Below, one piece after another: positions 44,492 to 56,650 of a DNA stretch of 64,000 bases. Below the pieces are notes generated by a model. That model saw nothing but the letters and a program-made list of their open reading frames with translations, made no database searches and was not told the origin of the DNA. The stretch is from Acanthornis magna (taxonomy: Eukaryota; Chordata; Aves; Passeriformes; Acanthizidae): NCBI GenBank assembly GCA_036785705.1, contig JAWUZG010000001.1, forward strand, positions 1,674,001 to 1,738,000. The letters are read 5' to 3'. Position numbers and translations under genes: made by a program. Position 1 is the first letter of the stretch, and the number at the start of each line of letters is the position of its first letter.

Positions 44492-45349
44492 TAATGCTAA
44501 AGGGAAAAGGAGTTTCCAATTCTGCCCAGTGGACCTGGGCCGGCAACAAGGACATAACAAGTGCTGTGTTAGCATGATCCAGCTATCCTGAGAAGAGCAG
44601 TGGGCAAGTTAGGCCAGCGGTGTGGATCTCTGAGATTAGCCCCCACCAGGACATCCTGCTGGCCCATTCAAAGGTGTTGAATCAAGATCTCACGGGTTTA
44701 GATAATTTACCAGCCTTTTCCTGATAGATGAGTCTGCTTGGCTCACCTGGTCACGAACAGGAGTTGATGTGATGAAGGAGGTCACGGCTGTAGGTTGCAG
44801 GCTCAAATACTGCCTTGCTCTTGAGTTGGTTTGCACAAAATGTTAATAAAACCATCAGAAGGTTGCACAGCTTCCAGGTGTTTTCAGGCTGAGCAGGGAA
44901 GGGAAGAGTTTTTGGTTTTTTTTTCATTATGAGAAATGGAGTATAGAGAAACAAAGGTACATTACTAAAGTTAAATTCCTGCACAAATCTTCATGCCACA
45001 GCTAGGAAATAGGCACCTGAATATCTTTATATTGATGTATGATGTACCTTTGGGTCAGACATATACAGTGTATCTTTTCAGCACCTAGCACAACAGGGCT
45101 CATATCCTGAATAAACACTGATAATACACTGTAAGCATTCCTCAGTGATGGTATCAAGATTAACGTGGATTATTTTTCATCTCCTGACCCTGTTATCTGT
45201 GAATGTCTCATCACATGTATTTGTCTAATATTTGACTTCAGTTAATTTCTGTCAGGGGAAGTTCATGCTTGAGTAGATTTCCCTTTGGTTTTAAGGCTTT
45301 TAGGAACTTGTTTCTCAGTGCACCTCAGTGGATTCTGAACGCTTCCAAA

Positions 45350-45478
45350 TCACAGAATATTTGGATGGTTTGGGTTCGAAGAGACCTTGAAGACCATCTA
45401 GTTACAGCCCTCCTGCCATGGACAGGGACACCTTCCACTAGACCATCACTCTGAATGCTCTTGTTGATCTCCAGGGTG
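45350..45478 (-). mobile_element. CR1 3' end, short
   Basis: AATCACAGAATATTTGGATG, GTTTGGGTTCGAAGAGACC, TTGAAGACCATCTAGTTACA, CCATGGACAGGGACACCTTC and CACTAGACCA are CR1 3' blocks read antisense. After 45448 similarity becomes weak (TTGTTGATCTCCAGGGTGGA may still belong to it). Confidence 0.92.
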
Positions 45479-46949
45479 GATCATCCACTTCAGGTAAATT
45501 CTGCATATGATCAAAATTTTGTATATGATTGAAATGATCTTCCGGCGAAGAAGAGCCACTCCATTTTATTTGACTATTACCTTTCTTTGCCTGGTTCATT
45601 TGTTGTATCATTAGTCATAATACTTTTAGGAAATCCTAGAATCAATAAAATGTGCCAGAGACGTTGCTGTACCACTTGTCGAGTAGGTGCTTTTTAAGAA
45701 CAGTGTATCTCTCCAGTAATTTCCCTGAGCCTTTCCTGTACAGCATCCTTTCTCTGGAGCGCTACTGTACTGTTCTAGCTCACTATATACACAACCCTTT
45801 AAAAAGTAACTCCAAAATCATGCTTTATGTTCCATTTGTCAGTTTATTTTGAAAAGCTGAGAAAGATAGCCATGAAAAAGGGAAGGGAAAGAGACTGTAG
45901 CAGGGTCCCTGAGCTGCTCTGCAAGCTCTTGTTTTTGATTTCCTTGCATTTGCAAAGCAAAAGCTCAGAGTGAGTTTCGGCTTTTGGCCACCAGCTGGAA
46001 GCATTACTAGTGATGAGTACTGTGGGCAGTAAAATGTTGCTACCCAGGAGTGAAGAGGGAACATCTGTGGCTGTCGGGACTGTTTCCATTCAGCCTTTAA
46101 ACAGCCCAGTGGAGATTTGTGGATGTGTGTGTGAGGGCCCTTTCCTTATCAAAGAATATCCTTGTAGCATGTTTGGGGCTGGGCAATAATAGGCAGCATT
46201 GGTGAATGCTGTTTCATTTTTATTCTTTTTTAAAGTGCATGTCTTCTAGTGGGTGATTCATCAGCTGCTGTTGGGAAAGTATGTTGGGAAGCTTGCAGCT
46301 GTGGGCTCAGGCTGCAGTTTCTGTGTCGTTGCTAGGTATTCTGCATTAAATATGCCAATTCTCTGCACTTAAAACTAGGAAAAATTGACATTCTGACTTC
46401 CCATAAGAGAATGGAATACGTGATTCACAGCCCTTCTTCTGCAACATTAATCAGGCCCTGTTTACAGGGAAAAGAGCCAAGGGGGTGGTCAGAGCCAAGG
46501 AGGTACACTCAGAAAGCCAAAATGGTGATGTAGTTTGGGGCAAAACAGTAAAGGCAAGCCACTTAACTGGCTGAGGTGGCTTGTAGTAGGACCAAATCCC
46601 AGTTACAGGATGGAGAAGCATCAGGATTTCTTGGCTGTGCCATTGAGTGCCCTGGTTTTACTACAGGTTGTTTATAGAGGAGAACAGATCTCGGCTGGGC
46701 AGCTGAGTCCTGCAGATCTGCTGTGAGACTGAGGGGTGAGGAGTTCAGAGTTCATGTGCTGGGCTTTAAACCCCCAATTTCAGTGTGTTATATGAAGTTT
46801 CCATAAGGATACGATGGTCTGGTTTTCTTGTCCTGTCAATAGTGGGTTATGCCCTGGGCTGCCATGGCTCCAGGTGCTCTGTGCATGTGTGTAAGGGTTC
46901 TCCTGATCCTGGGCATTTGCCTCCCGTGTGGGAAAGGGAAAGTTGTGAC

Positions 46950-47010
46950 AGCCTTTTTACAGATGGACCGAGGGAAATGACAAGGAACTTCCTTGATTCA
47001 CACAGGAAAA
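46950..47010 (+). mobile_element. Possible MIR-like core
   Basis: CTTTTTACAGATGGACCGAG, GGAAATGACAAGGAACTTCC and TTGATTCACACAGG follow the MIR core order (TTTTACAGATGAGGAAACTG, AGGTTAAGTAACTTGCC, AGGTCACACAG), but with a deletion and many changes. It is only a core-sized match, so chance remains possible. Confidence 0.35.
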
Positions 47011-48516
47011 CAAACCCTATGTGCCTCAGCTGGGAGAGGAACACAACTTTCCATAGCAAGTCGCCTGTTTTAACTGGGAGATGGTCTGCCTGGTATCACA
47101 AGAAACCTCTTTGGCACACAGTTAGCACAAATCATTTTGCAAATGGAACAAAAGTTTAACAAATGGGTCCCCTCTTCAGTTAGAGGCAATGCTGGGGCTG
47201 AATGTGTCAGTTTTCACAAAACATGATGATACTGTCTGAGGACACAGGCAAGAAAAATATAAAGATTGTCCCCATCCAATCACTGCAAGGAACTTGCAGG
47301 AATGCTGTCTCCCTGGGCTTTGCAATGTTTTCTTGGGAATCTTTCTTGCAAAGTGAATCGTGACTGTCTGCCTACTGAGATGTAGAAAGAAGGCTTAGCA
47401 AAGAGATTAAAAAAGTCTGACCAGCCCATTTGCATACTTTGTATGAAGATCTCTTGGCAATCCAGCAGTGAGCTGTTGCATCCACAGGTATCAGCATGAC
47501 CCCAGCAAACTGAGGTTTCCTTCTCAAGCCCAGGCAAAACAGATTATTTCCTAGATCAGTAAACTGCAAATATGAGCGTGGTTTCCCTGACTCCCTAATG
47601 GCATATCTCCTTTCCAAAGGAATTCAGGTTTGCAATTTTAAGTAGCATTTGTTTTTTACAGCATCAACTTATATTTTTGTTCTTATTTTTTCATGGTCCT
47701 TCTCTCTACAAGCAGTCCCTTCTCCATGCCATTACTACAATGTCAGACAAAAAAGCAGTGAGCATAATTTATTAAAGGGCAGAATATCTTAATCCCAGCC
47801 ATGCATTTGGAACTTGGAAATGTTTTTAAACATGACATATTGTCTTATGAAAAACTGTGTTCTCCTGGGCACTGTATCCAAACTGTTAAGCTGTGGGAGA
47901 CCCAGTCTGATTAATAAGGGAAGTTTGTTGGTTGGACCAGTGGAAATTCTGCATTCTAAATCAGACATGTGCTTTAATCTCAGTCTTAGAGGGACAGAAC
48001 AAAGAGCAAGCCAACCAGAATTTGGGATGGTATGATATTATCAGTGATATGTCTCCTGCTTCTCTGCCAAAGTGCTGAGGACTCACACACTCGGGACACA
48101 GGACTGAGAAGCCAAAACAAACAGCAGGGCTCTGCTGGGGAGAGGAAGGTGTTGGCATAAATCCTTCACTTCAAAGCCGTAGCTCCGGTATCTAACCCAA
48201 CGTGGGAATGTTTCTTTATATGATATCGAAGAGATTGGCCACTGGTGGTGCAGCAGAAGCTGCAAATGCTGTGTGTTAGTAGTGGTGGATGGTTTGTTAG
48301 ACCTCAGAGGCTGCTTAGGGGTTTCCTCTGTGGTAAATCTGAAAGAAACCTGTAGACTCCTTAACAAATAAAATAATAGATAATAACGGCAGAAAATAAT
48401 TATTGTTAAATGAAAGAGAAGAACACAGAAAAGGAGATGGTGTTTGGCTGAGGATCCCTGAAAACCTGAACAGCTCAGGGACACTTCTGTGGCACACTCA
48501 TGGTGAGAGGTGGGAG

Positions 48517-48615
48517 GTCTGGGTCCTGTCCTAAACTCTGCCATGAAGTCCTTTTATGCTTTTGGTCCCATTATTTAATTTTTTCAAATTTCAGTTTTCC
48601 TTTAATTCACGGTAC
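48517..48615 (-). mobile_element. Possible MIR-like SINE relic
   Basis: Plus-strand text GGTCCTGTCCTAAACTCTGCC, then TTTTGGTCCCATTATTTAAT and TTCAGTTTTCCTTTAATTCA parallels antisense MIR (GGCTCTGCCACTTACTAG, CCTTGGGCAAGTCACTTAA, CTCAGTTTTCC). It is diverged and AT-shifted; identification is tentative. Confidence 0.35.
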
Positions 48616-49410
48616 AAGAAAAAGGTGCTTGGGGAAATTCAGTGAGTAACAGCAAGGCATTATGAGCTTTTGGGCAGCACGAGATACCATGGCAAAGCCA
48701 GGTCCTCAGCTGCTGGTGACAACCATGGCTCATACAAGCTGAGGATCTCGTTCCCCTTTTTCTAGCACGTCAACACACATCCATCTTTATGCCAGCAACA
48801 TCCAGGCCCCGACTGCAAGCATTTAATAATTTTAAGGAAGTTCCTGTTTTGATCTTTTGTTATAATCAGTGTTATTACGAATGCAAACAATAACCAGAAC
48901 AATTGTAGTCATCAATGGAGCTATTGGTGAAGAACACAGGGCTTTCCTGCTTAGACACAACTATGAAGAGGACTGTTTACTTAGCCAGACTGTCCTTTTA
49001 TAGTTACCAACAGGAAGTGCTTGCAATGTTTGTGCAAGAAGGAGACTTCGAATTATCCCACATCATCTCTTCAAAGGGATGTGAGAACAGAATGTATGTT
49101 TTAAATAAAATCTCACTGCCCTATTTTTTGGCTTATGAGTGAGCACATCTGGTTTTGATGGACTTGACAACTTGTTGTCTATGTCTTTACAGCCCAGGTT
49201 TGTCACATTCTCACCTCTAAATGGAAAAGTTTTGGATGAAAACCCACTTTTATTTTTTGGCTTCTCCTGAGTCTCTGTTAACACTGGTAGACAGTGTAAG
49301 GCCAACTTGACCCAAACAACCTCTATTGTTGAATGTCCAGACATCTGCCAAACTGAAGACAGATGTGTGGGTAGGAGTGGAGCTGGCTGGAGTGGGAAGA
49401 GTGAAAACCC

Positions 49411-49645
49411 ATGATGGTTTAGGTTGGATATTAGGAAAAGGTTCTTCACCCAGAGCATGGCTGGGCACTGGAACAGCTCCCCAGGGCAGTGATCACAGCA
49501 CCAAGCCTGACAGAGCTCAAGAAGCATTTGAACAATGTTCTCAGCCTGTGGTGGGATTCCTGAGTTTGTCCTGTGAGGGATCAGGAGTTGGACTGGATGA
49601 TCCTTGTGGATCCCTTTCAATTCAGAGTATTCCAGGATTCTATGA
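49411..49645 (+). mobile_element. CR1 3' end, third subfamily, sense
   Basis: GGTTTAGGTTGGATATTAGG, AAAAGGTTCTTCACCCAGAG, GCACTGGAACAGCTCCCCAG, GGCAGTGATCACAGCACCAA and TTGGACTGGATGATCCTTGT identify a CR1 type different from the other copies (CACAGCACCAAGCCTGACAG block). It ends in TATTCCAGGATTCTATGA, a worn pair of octamers. A minus-strand frame of 199 codons crosses it and is not a gene. Confidence 0.93.
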
Positions 49646-50154
49646 AGAGCAAGGGACATCACAGTTTCAGTCAGCTGCAGGAGAGGAGGACAGGGAGATC
49701 ACCGGGTTGTTAACAGACTAACCAGGATGTCTCTTTATAAACTCTAAGAGACTGTAGCATGCATAAATTAGGGCTTAGTTTTATCTTGCTTCTTCTTTTT
49801 CTTTGGTCTTGCTTCTTGTTGCAAAGAATTATAAAACAAATAAACCATAATTCAAAAAGTCTCTCAGCTTTCGCCTCGGTAAATCAATGGTGCTCCCAGA
49901 GCAAATATCAGACTTACTTTGATAAATATTTTATTGTCATTTAAAGCTTCAAATTTACCTGTTCATACCCCTTAATACGTGCTTGGTGGAGTGAGATGTA
50001 TTGCAAACTAGATAAAGGAAACTTTTATGAACAGTAGAGCTGTAGTCCTGTACATCTCACACAGGTAAGAAAGGACTGGTCCACAACTGCAGCTGTCTGC
50101 TTGCTCCACAGTACCATTCATAAGGCAATTTAAGATTTGAGTCCCATTAGGAGT

Positions 50155-50312
50155 GGGAGCTGTTTTATCCCCATTTTACACAGCGGGGGAAGGGGGCAGA
50201 GGGAAAGATTAGGGGACTTGCCCAAGGTCACACAGGAAACCTGTGGTAGAACCAGGATATGAACATAGATTTCCTGAGCCTCCATTCGCTGCATTAACCA
50301 CAAGCTCTTCCT
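50155..50312 (+). mobile_element. MIR-like SINE relic, best preserved
   Basis: TTTATCCCCATTTTACACAG, GGACTTGCCCAAGGTCACAC, AGAACCAGGATATGAACATA, GATTTCCTGAGCCTCC and CATTAACCACAAGCTC follow the MIR consensus order from the core through the ACCAGGATTTGAACCC block to the TTAACCACTATGCT end. It is the clearest of the set. MIR is an ancient amniote SINE no longer active. A minus-strand frame over it is a by-product. Confidence 0.75.
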
Positions 50313-51939
50313 TCCTCCCTTGTTTGGGAGAAATGGCAAGATTTCTGTAACATGAGAGGTGCCCTGCAGGAACTCAAATCCAAGGTTCTTTGTTTCATGT
50401 GGAGCAGATGCTATAGACAAGAGATGTCCTTGCTCTGAACAGCATCCCTGCAAAGTATTTGTGTGTTTGTACCAGAGGAAACGAGTCACCCATCTTCCCC
50501 TTTCTCTTTGTCACGGTGTTTTGTTGGTGCAGGGAAGCTGCTTTGGAGTTCCAGGGATGTGGAGTTTGGTGATCATGGGCATTCCCATGAAGACCACAGG
50601 CATGGGAACTGTTTTTTACCTATACTCCACATTGTGGAGCTCAGCTGATCTCCTGAGAGTCAGTTCAGGGAAGGGTCAGAGGTTAAATTGGGGGAGTTAG
50701 ATAAATCACACCAATTGAAGGTGCCTTTGTCCCTGATGGACCTAACGCCAGCTCTGGGATATGGAAAAAATCTTAACTTCTAAGTTCATAGAAAAATTCT
50801 CTCCCAGGTGTCAGTGGAAAGCATGCAGCATGGACAATCCCTTGTGCATTGACAGCAGGGACTAGAAGAAGCTCATTCTGGATGAGCACCTTGTGTGTCA
50901 GTGGGTAGGAATGTCATTCCAGCAGAAAACCCCTCTGCTCCTCAGAGACATGCTGGGGAAAAACATGCTGGAATTCCACGGTACCACCAGGTCTACAGAA
51001 TTTTGTGATACCAAGATTTCCTTTAGGTGATGTGGCTTTCTCAATTTCCAAAGGAGACATCCTTTACCCCTGGAATGCACTGCCACTGCCGTATAGGATA
51101 ATGATGAAAAGGTAAATAGCAACTTGAATTTTTTCCCTGCTCAAGTAACCCAACCACCATTCACAAGAGGGATTTTTCAAGTCACACACACATATAAACA
51201 AAAGAAATTGTTGTCAGTGGTTTGATAACAAAGGACAATACAGTAATAATATGGTATTTTCTTGTGCAGGTTGCATGAAAAGGACACTCCCAAGTAAGTT
51301 TTTGTGGTTATTTTTTGTGGCAATCTACTGCTCTTCCTATCATGTTGCGCTAACATCAACACAGGGATCAGAGAGAGCCACATGTCTTTTATTCTCCAGG
51401 CACGTTGGTAACTGGCACCATCTCACCTCTGAATTCATCTCGGCAAGGACCCAGCTGCTCTTCTGGGACTACTTTTGTGCTGAGCACAGGATCTATTTGC
51501 TCGTGGGGAAAACAAAACTTACCCATCTCACCACAACATCATCGCTCGCTATCTGTCCCCACGCTAAACAAATGGGAGTGCGTTTGGTAACCCTCTACAG
51601 GGATTTTCTTGCAGGAGAAGTATTGGCTGAAGAAGGCTGCAGCAAGGGCTGGTGTGAGATGCCATCACCCAGCATAACCCCAGGCAGCAGTGGCAGAAGG
51701 AAGACAGCTGGAATAGCCTAAAGGGTGGCCTGAAAGATCTGCTGCCTTTTTTACACTGCTCTGCCATTACCTGGCTCTGGGAAAGGGGCTTTTATTTGGA
51801 ATATTGAGACCAGTTTTTCTACTTCAGTAATAACAGCATCCTGAAACATTCTCACCAGCTTAGCATGGGCTAAGAAAGGGCAAGCAAAGATTGTTGATGG
51901 TGCTTGAATTGATTTTGAGGATGTGAAGAATATCAGGCA

Positions 51940-52110
51940 TCCTGTTAAAAATTAATCTCAAGGCCTTTGGCAGCACTCTGAGCATTATTTCAGTGTTTTA
52001 CAGACAGTTACCTGTTTCACAGGCACACCCCATTGTTATAATTTTTATTAAGCTAACAAAGATGAACCCGGATACAAAGAAAAAATATTTTTGAAAGTGC
52101 ATCCTTCTCT
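51940..52110. other. Candidate conserved noncoding block
   Basis: AT-rich unique sequence around TTTCAGTGTTTTACAGACAG, ACCCCATTGTTATAATTTTT (ATTGTT, SOX-type core) and AGCTAACAAAGATGAACCCG. No repeats and no frames of note. A weak, texture-based call. Confidence 0.2.
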
Positions 52111-52150
52111 AGCCAGATGTTTGTCTTCCTTTAGTCAAATGAAGCCTTAT

Positions 52151-52210
52151 TTCTCTCTCTCTTTTCTTTCATTTTCTTTCTTATAGTTTCATTTATTTTT
52201 TTCTCATAAA
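52151..52210. repeat. Pyrimidine-rich tract
   Basis: TTCTCTCTCTCTTTTCTTTC and following TTTTCTTTC units run with few purines over about 60 bases. Low complexity. Confidence 0.8.
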
Positions 52211-52789
52211 TACATTTAAATTATTTCTTGAGAATTTGTATGTATTTAAGATCTTATTTAACTTAAAAGTTTATGACAAATTAATATACTTCAGATCAAA
52301 TTCTTGTGATTTGGGACTCTTAAAAGTGAGTATATAGAACAAAATAGGCTGCTAAAAATTATAAGGAAGTATTGTGATAGCCTTCCTCCATTGTCATTCA
52401 CAATATCACACTGAGTTGCATCTCAATTCTTTGACTCCAGCTAAATATTGGTGTCTTCAATGGGGTGCCCCAGTGGATTTAAATATTACTAACACGCGTA
52501 AGCATAGTAGACTGTATCTCATTCTAATTGACAACAAATTTTCAGAGAGCTGCCTGTGTGTCAAAACTCTTGCTGAGTCCCCAAATTTTATTGTATTTCT
52601 TTATAACTGTTTATGTAAATTCCCATGAACTCATATTCACGAAGAACCCAACAGAAATCTTCTGATACTTTGCATTCCTCATCTTCCTCAAAACCCTTGA
52701 CAGCAAGTTCTGCCTTTTGAAAGGAGCAGTTATTTTTATTCCTGTTGCAAAAGGTTTTCCAAACTCCACATACATTGTTATGTCTCTCA

Positions 52790-53170
52790 AATGCATTACA
52801 TCACACGACTCTCCTGAAAGGTGTCCAAACTCTGCATTAAAACGCTTGTGGGAAAAGTTGAAAAAATAAATGGTTTATGTTAAATGGCATTTTGGAAAGG
52901 GAATGAAATGCATTGCGCTGATATGGAAAGGTAATGCAGTAACGAATGCTTTGGGTTTGAATTAAGCGTTATGCTCTCCCTCATTAAACTCCATTCTGAA
53001 GTTATGCAGACTTACGTGTATCTTCCCCCTCTTTCCTCCTTTTCCACTGAGTATAACAGAAGAGTGGTGAAGTACGAACTCTCTGAACATTATGCCATGA
53101 AAAATGTAACCAAAGCAGAGGGGTTTACTTTAAATTAGGAGAGAATTTGATCTGCCCATATTTCAAATAC
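52790..53170. promoter_or_regulatory. Candidate conserved noncoding block
   Basis: About 380 bases of unique AT-rich sequence in which several CpGs persist (TCACACGACTC, AAAACGCTTG, ATTGCGCTGATATGG, GTAACGAATGC, TTAAGCGTTATGC, CTTACGTGT, AGTACGAAC). In bird intergenic DNA, CpGs usually decay unless unmethylated or constrained. TTACTTTAAATTAGG and CCATATTTCAAATACC add AT motifs. There is no long open frame. Confidence 0.35.
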
Positions 53171-55189
53171 CTATTTGGAAATCTCTGGCAAACAGCAGCC
53201 CCAGCCTGTTCCTCACAGCTTGGTGTGACCAGCAGAATGTGCCTCAGAAAGCCATTGCTGCTCCAGCCCAGGTTGAGGACAAGAACAGTGTTTAATGTTT
53301 CCCGCAGTGCATTCTTGCTGAGTGTGGTGGAATTTGGCCAGTAGCTTTTGGGGACTATTGATACTAGAGTTCTTTCTTAATGTGACTTTTGTTCTAAAAA
53401 CATTTATCCACATTGTGCTTTTATGGTGCTCCCATGGATCCCACAAGGCCAAATATTCTGACTGGTGTGGCCTTGGGATACTCTGAGAGCAGCATGGGAT
53501 ATGGCCTTGCTTGAATGAAGGGAAATTTGGGGCCTCTTGTGCTTCATAACATCCTCCAGGATCTCTTAATATCATTTTCTGGACAACTCCAAATCTGGAA
53601 AGGCACCCGCCTGAAGCATCCAAAGTCTTTAAACACATACCCCACAAAACCATGTGTAGCTCTCTCAGCACTCCACAGTTCCCTACATTTCAAAGGTTTG
53701 GAGATGAACCCAACTTTTGCTCGGAATCAGCCAAGTCCAGAAGAGCGTGGAATGACTGCACATCACATCCCAACCAAACATATGACAAAAGTACTCTGCT
53801 GGCCTTCCTTCGGCCAACTCCAACACCAGGTTCCCACAGGTCTCATCCTGGAATGGGATAATAATATGAGCACTGGAAGCACCTGCTGAGCAGGGATGGT
53901 GGCTGAAGGGAGGCTTATGAGCCCCAAAGAGGATTTTGGTTCACTATTTTTAGTTTATTGTTCTCTTTATGGGATGGATTGTCTGACTTTGAGAAAGAAA
54001 GCAATGTGGTTGAATTTTATGAGGGGTTCTATGTTGGCAGTGTGTTTCACACGTTTAGGGGATCTCTCAGGGGTTTTTCTCTTTGCTCTGTCCATTTTCA
54101 GGTTTTGACAGGTTTTTGGCAGAATTCAGGCACGCCATTGCTCAGGCTGGGAAATTCTGACAAAGCTAGCTTGTTGAGAATGTTGTTATTCTCTGAAGGT
54201 ACCTATCTCCCAGGTGATGGTTGGATGGCCAGCATAGGTGAGATGCATAATAAATGGATCAAGAGAAATGACATCCCACACTTATCTACCCCACACTTGG
54301 TTGTTTGGGAATTCAAACTATACAGGGACCATAAAATGGGAGGTACAATTTCAAGCTTGTACTATTATGGGTTCATAAACATGCTTTATTAGCTGCTTCT
54401 ACTAATCTCTTTACTTATTTGCTGATAAATATTAGTAAAAATTTGGGAACCTGCAAAACTACACTCACACAGTCCAAACCCACATTAATAATTTAAGAAC
54501 AATTCCTCTAGCCTATTTCATCTTAAACAGTGATTTCTTATTTTTGTTTTGTGTTTTCTTGTGTATCTTTAGCTTAGTGCTGGACTGTACTGCATGGACA
54601 AGATCCTCCTTTAAATACCACTGGCACTGTTCACAAAAAAATCAGGCTGAGGATGAGGACACCTGCATTGCAGTCTCAGTGGCCTCCTCCCCTTCCTGGG
54701 CCATGAAGACCTGGCTGTCCTCAAGAGAATGACAAAGAGACTGAATTTTATAAAATGTCAGAATAATGTTGCAAAGGCCAAGATAAATTTTCATACTGTG
54801 TGGTTGTGCCTGTCAGCAATGAGTGATACAGCAAGGACAAAGGAAGTTATGTGAAGATGCTTGGAGATTTCAGTCTTCCTACATCTTTCGTTCAGGCATT
54901 AAGAGGCAGCTATTAAAGCAGAAATTGGGTCATATCGGAAAAGATTGAGCACTGTTTGCAGAAACTGGAAGAATTTACTTGGTTTTAATTCTATTTCTGT
55001 ATTTAAGATAATTTGCCATTTCAGAGCTGTTTCCCAACATAGTAACTGAGAGCCCATGTGGCACCTGGGAAGGTCAAAAAGATGGACATTTTAAAGAAAC
55101 CAGACAACAGTTTCCTTTTATTTTATCTTGTAAATACATTTGCAGTCTTGCTAAAATAACAAAGCAAGATATTTCATGCATTCAGTCCC

Positions 55190-55570
55190 TTAATTGAATG
55201 ATAGACCAGAGCCTCAGCTGGTGTGATTCTGTATCCTTCCCTTGCAATCAATTTAGTGCTGTGGGAAATTCACTTCCAAAACCCATTTTTCATGGTGAAC
55301 ACAGAAACTTTTCATGTAGTTTCTCTCAAGACTTCTGCCACCGCTGTTGACGTCATCCCATCGCTACAGATCCTTCTGCCCAGGCGCCTTTGAGAGCCCT
55401 GCCAGTGATTTCAGCATGACTGGGAACCACTTTGCTGCCCATGTATCATCAAAAACTTTCTGCCATGCCAGGATCAGACCAGTCTCGAGTTTGACATCCC
55501 ACTTGATAGGCATGGAGATGATAATTTTCTTTTTCACTGGCTTACAGTGGCCCACAATAACCCAGCTGAG
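55190..55570. promoter_or_regulatory. Candidate regulatory block with full CRE palindrome
   Basis: The exact eight-base CRE TGACGTCA lies at 55348-55355, flanked by ACCGCTGT and TCCCATCGC. The block begins with CCCTTAATTGAATGATAGA and AATCAATTTAGTGC and ends near ATGATAATTTTC. An 84-codon plus-strand frame overlaps it but relies on a TTG start and has no recognisable domain. CRE sites bind CREB/ATF factors; use in vivo is inferred. Confidence 0.35.
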
Positions 55571-55920
55571 TCAAATTTTTTTTTTTAAGAGACTTTACTA
55601 GCTCTTAAAGGAAGTCAACATGGGCACCTGGGACAAAATTTTGCAAATTTTTCAGTGATTGTTCATGCATGTACACATTTCCTTTAAGAGGATATTTGCC
55701 TAAACCACAGTGCATGGACATGAGTCAATAAAGGAAGCAATTCTTGTAAGCTTCTGTGCATCTACCCAGTTTCCTAAAAACAGACTGTGCCAGCAGAATT
55801 GCATGACAAGTTACTGTCACCTGAAAACATGAGCTGCTACAAAGTGCTGGTCTGTAATATTGGATCAGTGAGGACTGTGGTAAACCAAGCCTAAATGAAC
55901 TGTGTTGGGACTGGAATTTA

Positions 55921-56152
55921 TAGAATCATGGAATCATTCAGGTTGGAAAAGACCTCCAAGATCATGAAGTCCAAACATTAACCCAGCACTGCCAGGTAGC
56001 CAACACTAAATCATGTCCCTAAGCACCACATCCACACATTTTGTGAGCAATTCCAGGGATGGGGATTCCACCACTTCCCTGGGCATTGTATTCCAATGCT
56101 TGACCATGCTTTCAGTGAAGAAATTTTCCCTAATACCCAATCTAAACCTCCA
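55921..56152 (-). mobile_element. CR1 3' end, second subfamily
   Basis: TAGAATCATGGAATCATTCA (two worn octamers), GGTTGGAAAAGACCTCCAAG, ATTAACCCAGCACTGCC, GTCCCTAAGCACCACATCC, CCAGGGATGGGGATTCCACC and AGTGAAGAAATTTTCCCTAA match the AAAAGACCT type of CR1 seen at 30474 and 59880. It is truncated at TCTAAACCTCC. Confidence 0.95.
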
Positions 56153-56605
56153 TGTATCTATACAAATGTTACCCAGTTAGCAATTTGCAGTAAAAACAAA
56201 AATAGAATCAGCCACTCTTATTTTTATGATCTCACGTTTCAAAATAAAGTCTAAGGTTTGTTTGGCTCTTTGCAGTTTGAACACCTGTGTAAAAGCAAGA
56301 AAGGGAGGGAGGGGGTGAGAAAAACCTCACAATTTTTTTTCTCTCCTGTTTTTTTGCAACTCTCTGTATCTTTCTGCAGGTCTTCAGGCAGCTTGAGTAT
56401 CACAAGGGCTTTTTTATGCCATCCAGTCTGGCAGACAACTTAAGGAAAATACACTTTTTGGCATCAAAATAGAATTACAGTGTGATTTAAAAAGTTGTGC
56501 AATGGCTGATTTTCACCCTGTGTCAGCACTATGTGATGCACTGGCCTCACATATAATTTATATTACATATATTTTTATATTTCATGTGAACATGAAATGG
56601 AGAAA

Positions 56606-56650
56606 TTAAAAAAAAAAGGAAAGAACAAAGTAAAAAAAAAAAAAAAATAG
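56606..56650. repeat. Double poly(A) tract
   Basis: A10 and A16 separated by GGAAAGAACAAAGT. No recognisable retrocopy lies to the left and no target-site duplication is evident. Confidence 0.85.

Larger units (their letters stand above)
42175..49410. other. Noncoding interval, no gene seen
   Basis: No recognised gene. It holds a T19 run (42294-42312), a candidate element with an octamer site (44170-44300), a 33-base near-tandem duplication (44446-44491), one CR1 copy (45350-45478) and two weak MIR-like relics. The rest, including 42320-43900 and 45480-46900, appears unique and shows nothing I can name. Confidence 0.5.
49646..55920. other. Noncoding interval, no gene seen
   Basis: No recognised gene over 6.2 kb. 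It holds a clear MIR-like relic (50155-50312), a pyrimidine tract (52151-52210), candidate conserved blocks at 51940-52110, 52790-53170 and 55190-55570, and a short T run at 55576-55586. The stretch 53200-54700 has long open frames on both strands with no recognisable domain. Confidence 0.5.

Noticed and set aside
49063..49662. Minus-strand open frame of 199 codons
   Set aside because: It crosses the sense-oriented CR1 end at 49411-49645 in the antisense direction and its remainder matches no family I know.
53213..53671. Minus-strand open frame of 152 codons
   Set aside because: No domain and an overlapping 124-codon frame on the other strand; no evidence favours either.
56606..56650. Poly(A) tracts as tails of processed pseudogenes
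   Set aside because: No retrocopied gene body or target-site duplication could be recognised to the left; the same holds for 1663 and 42294.
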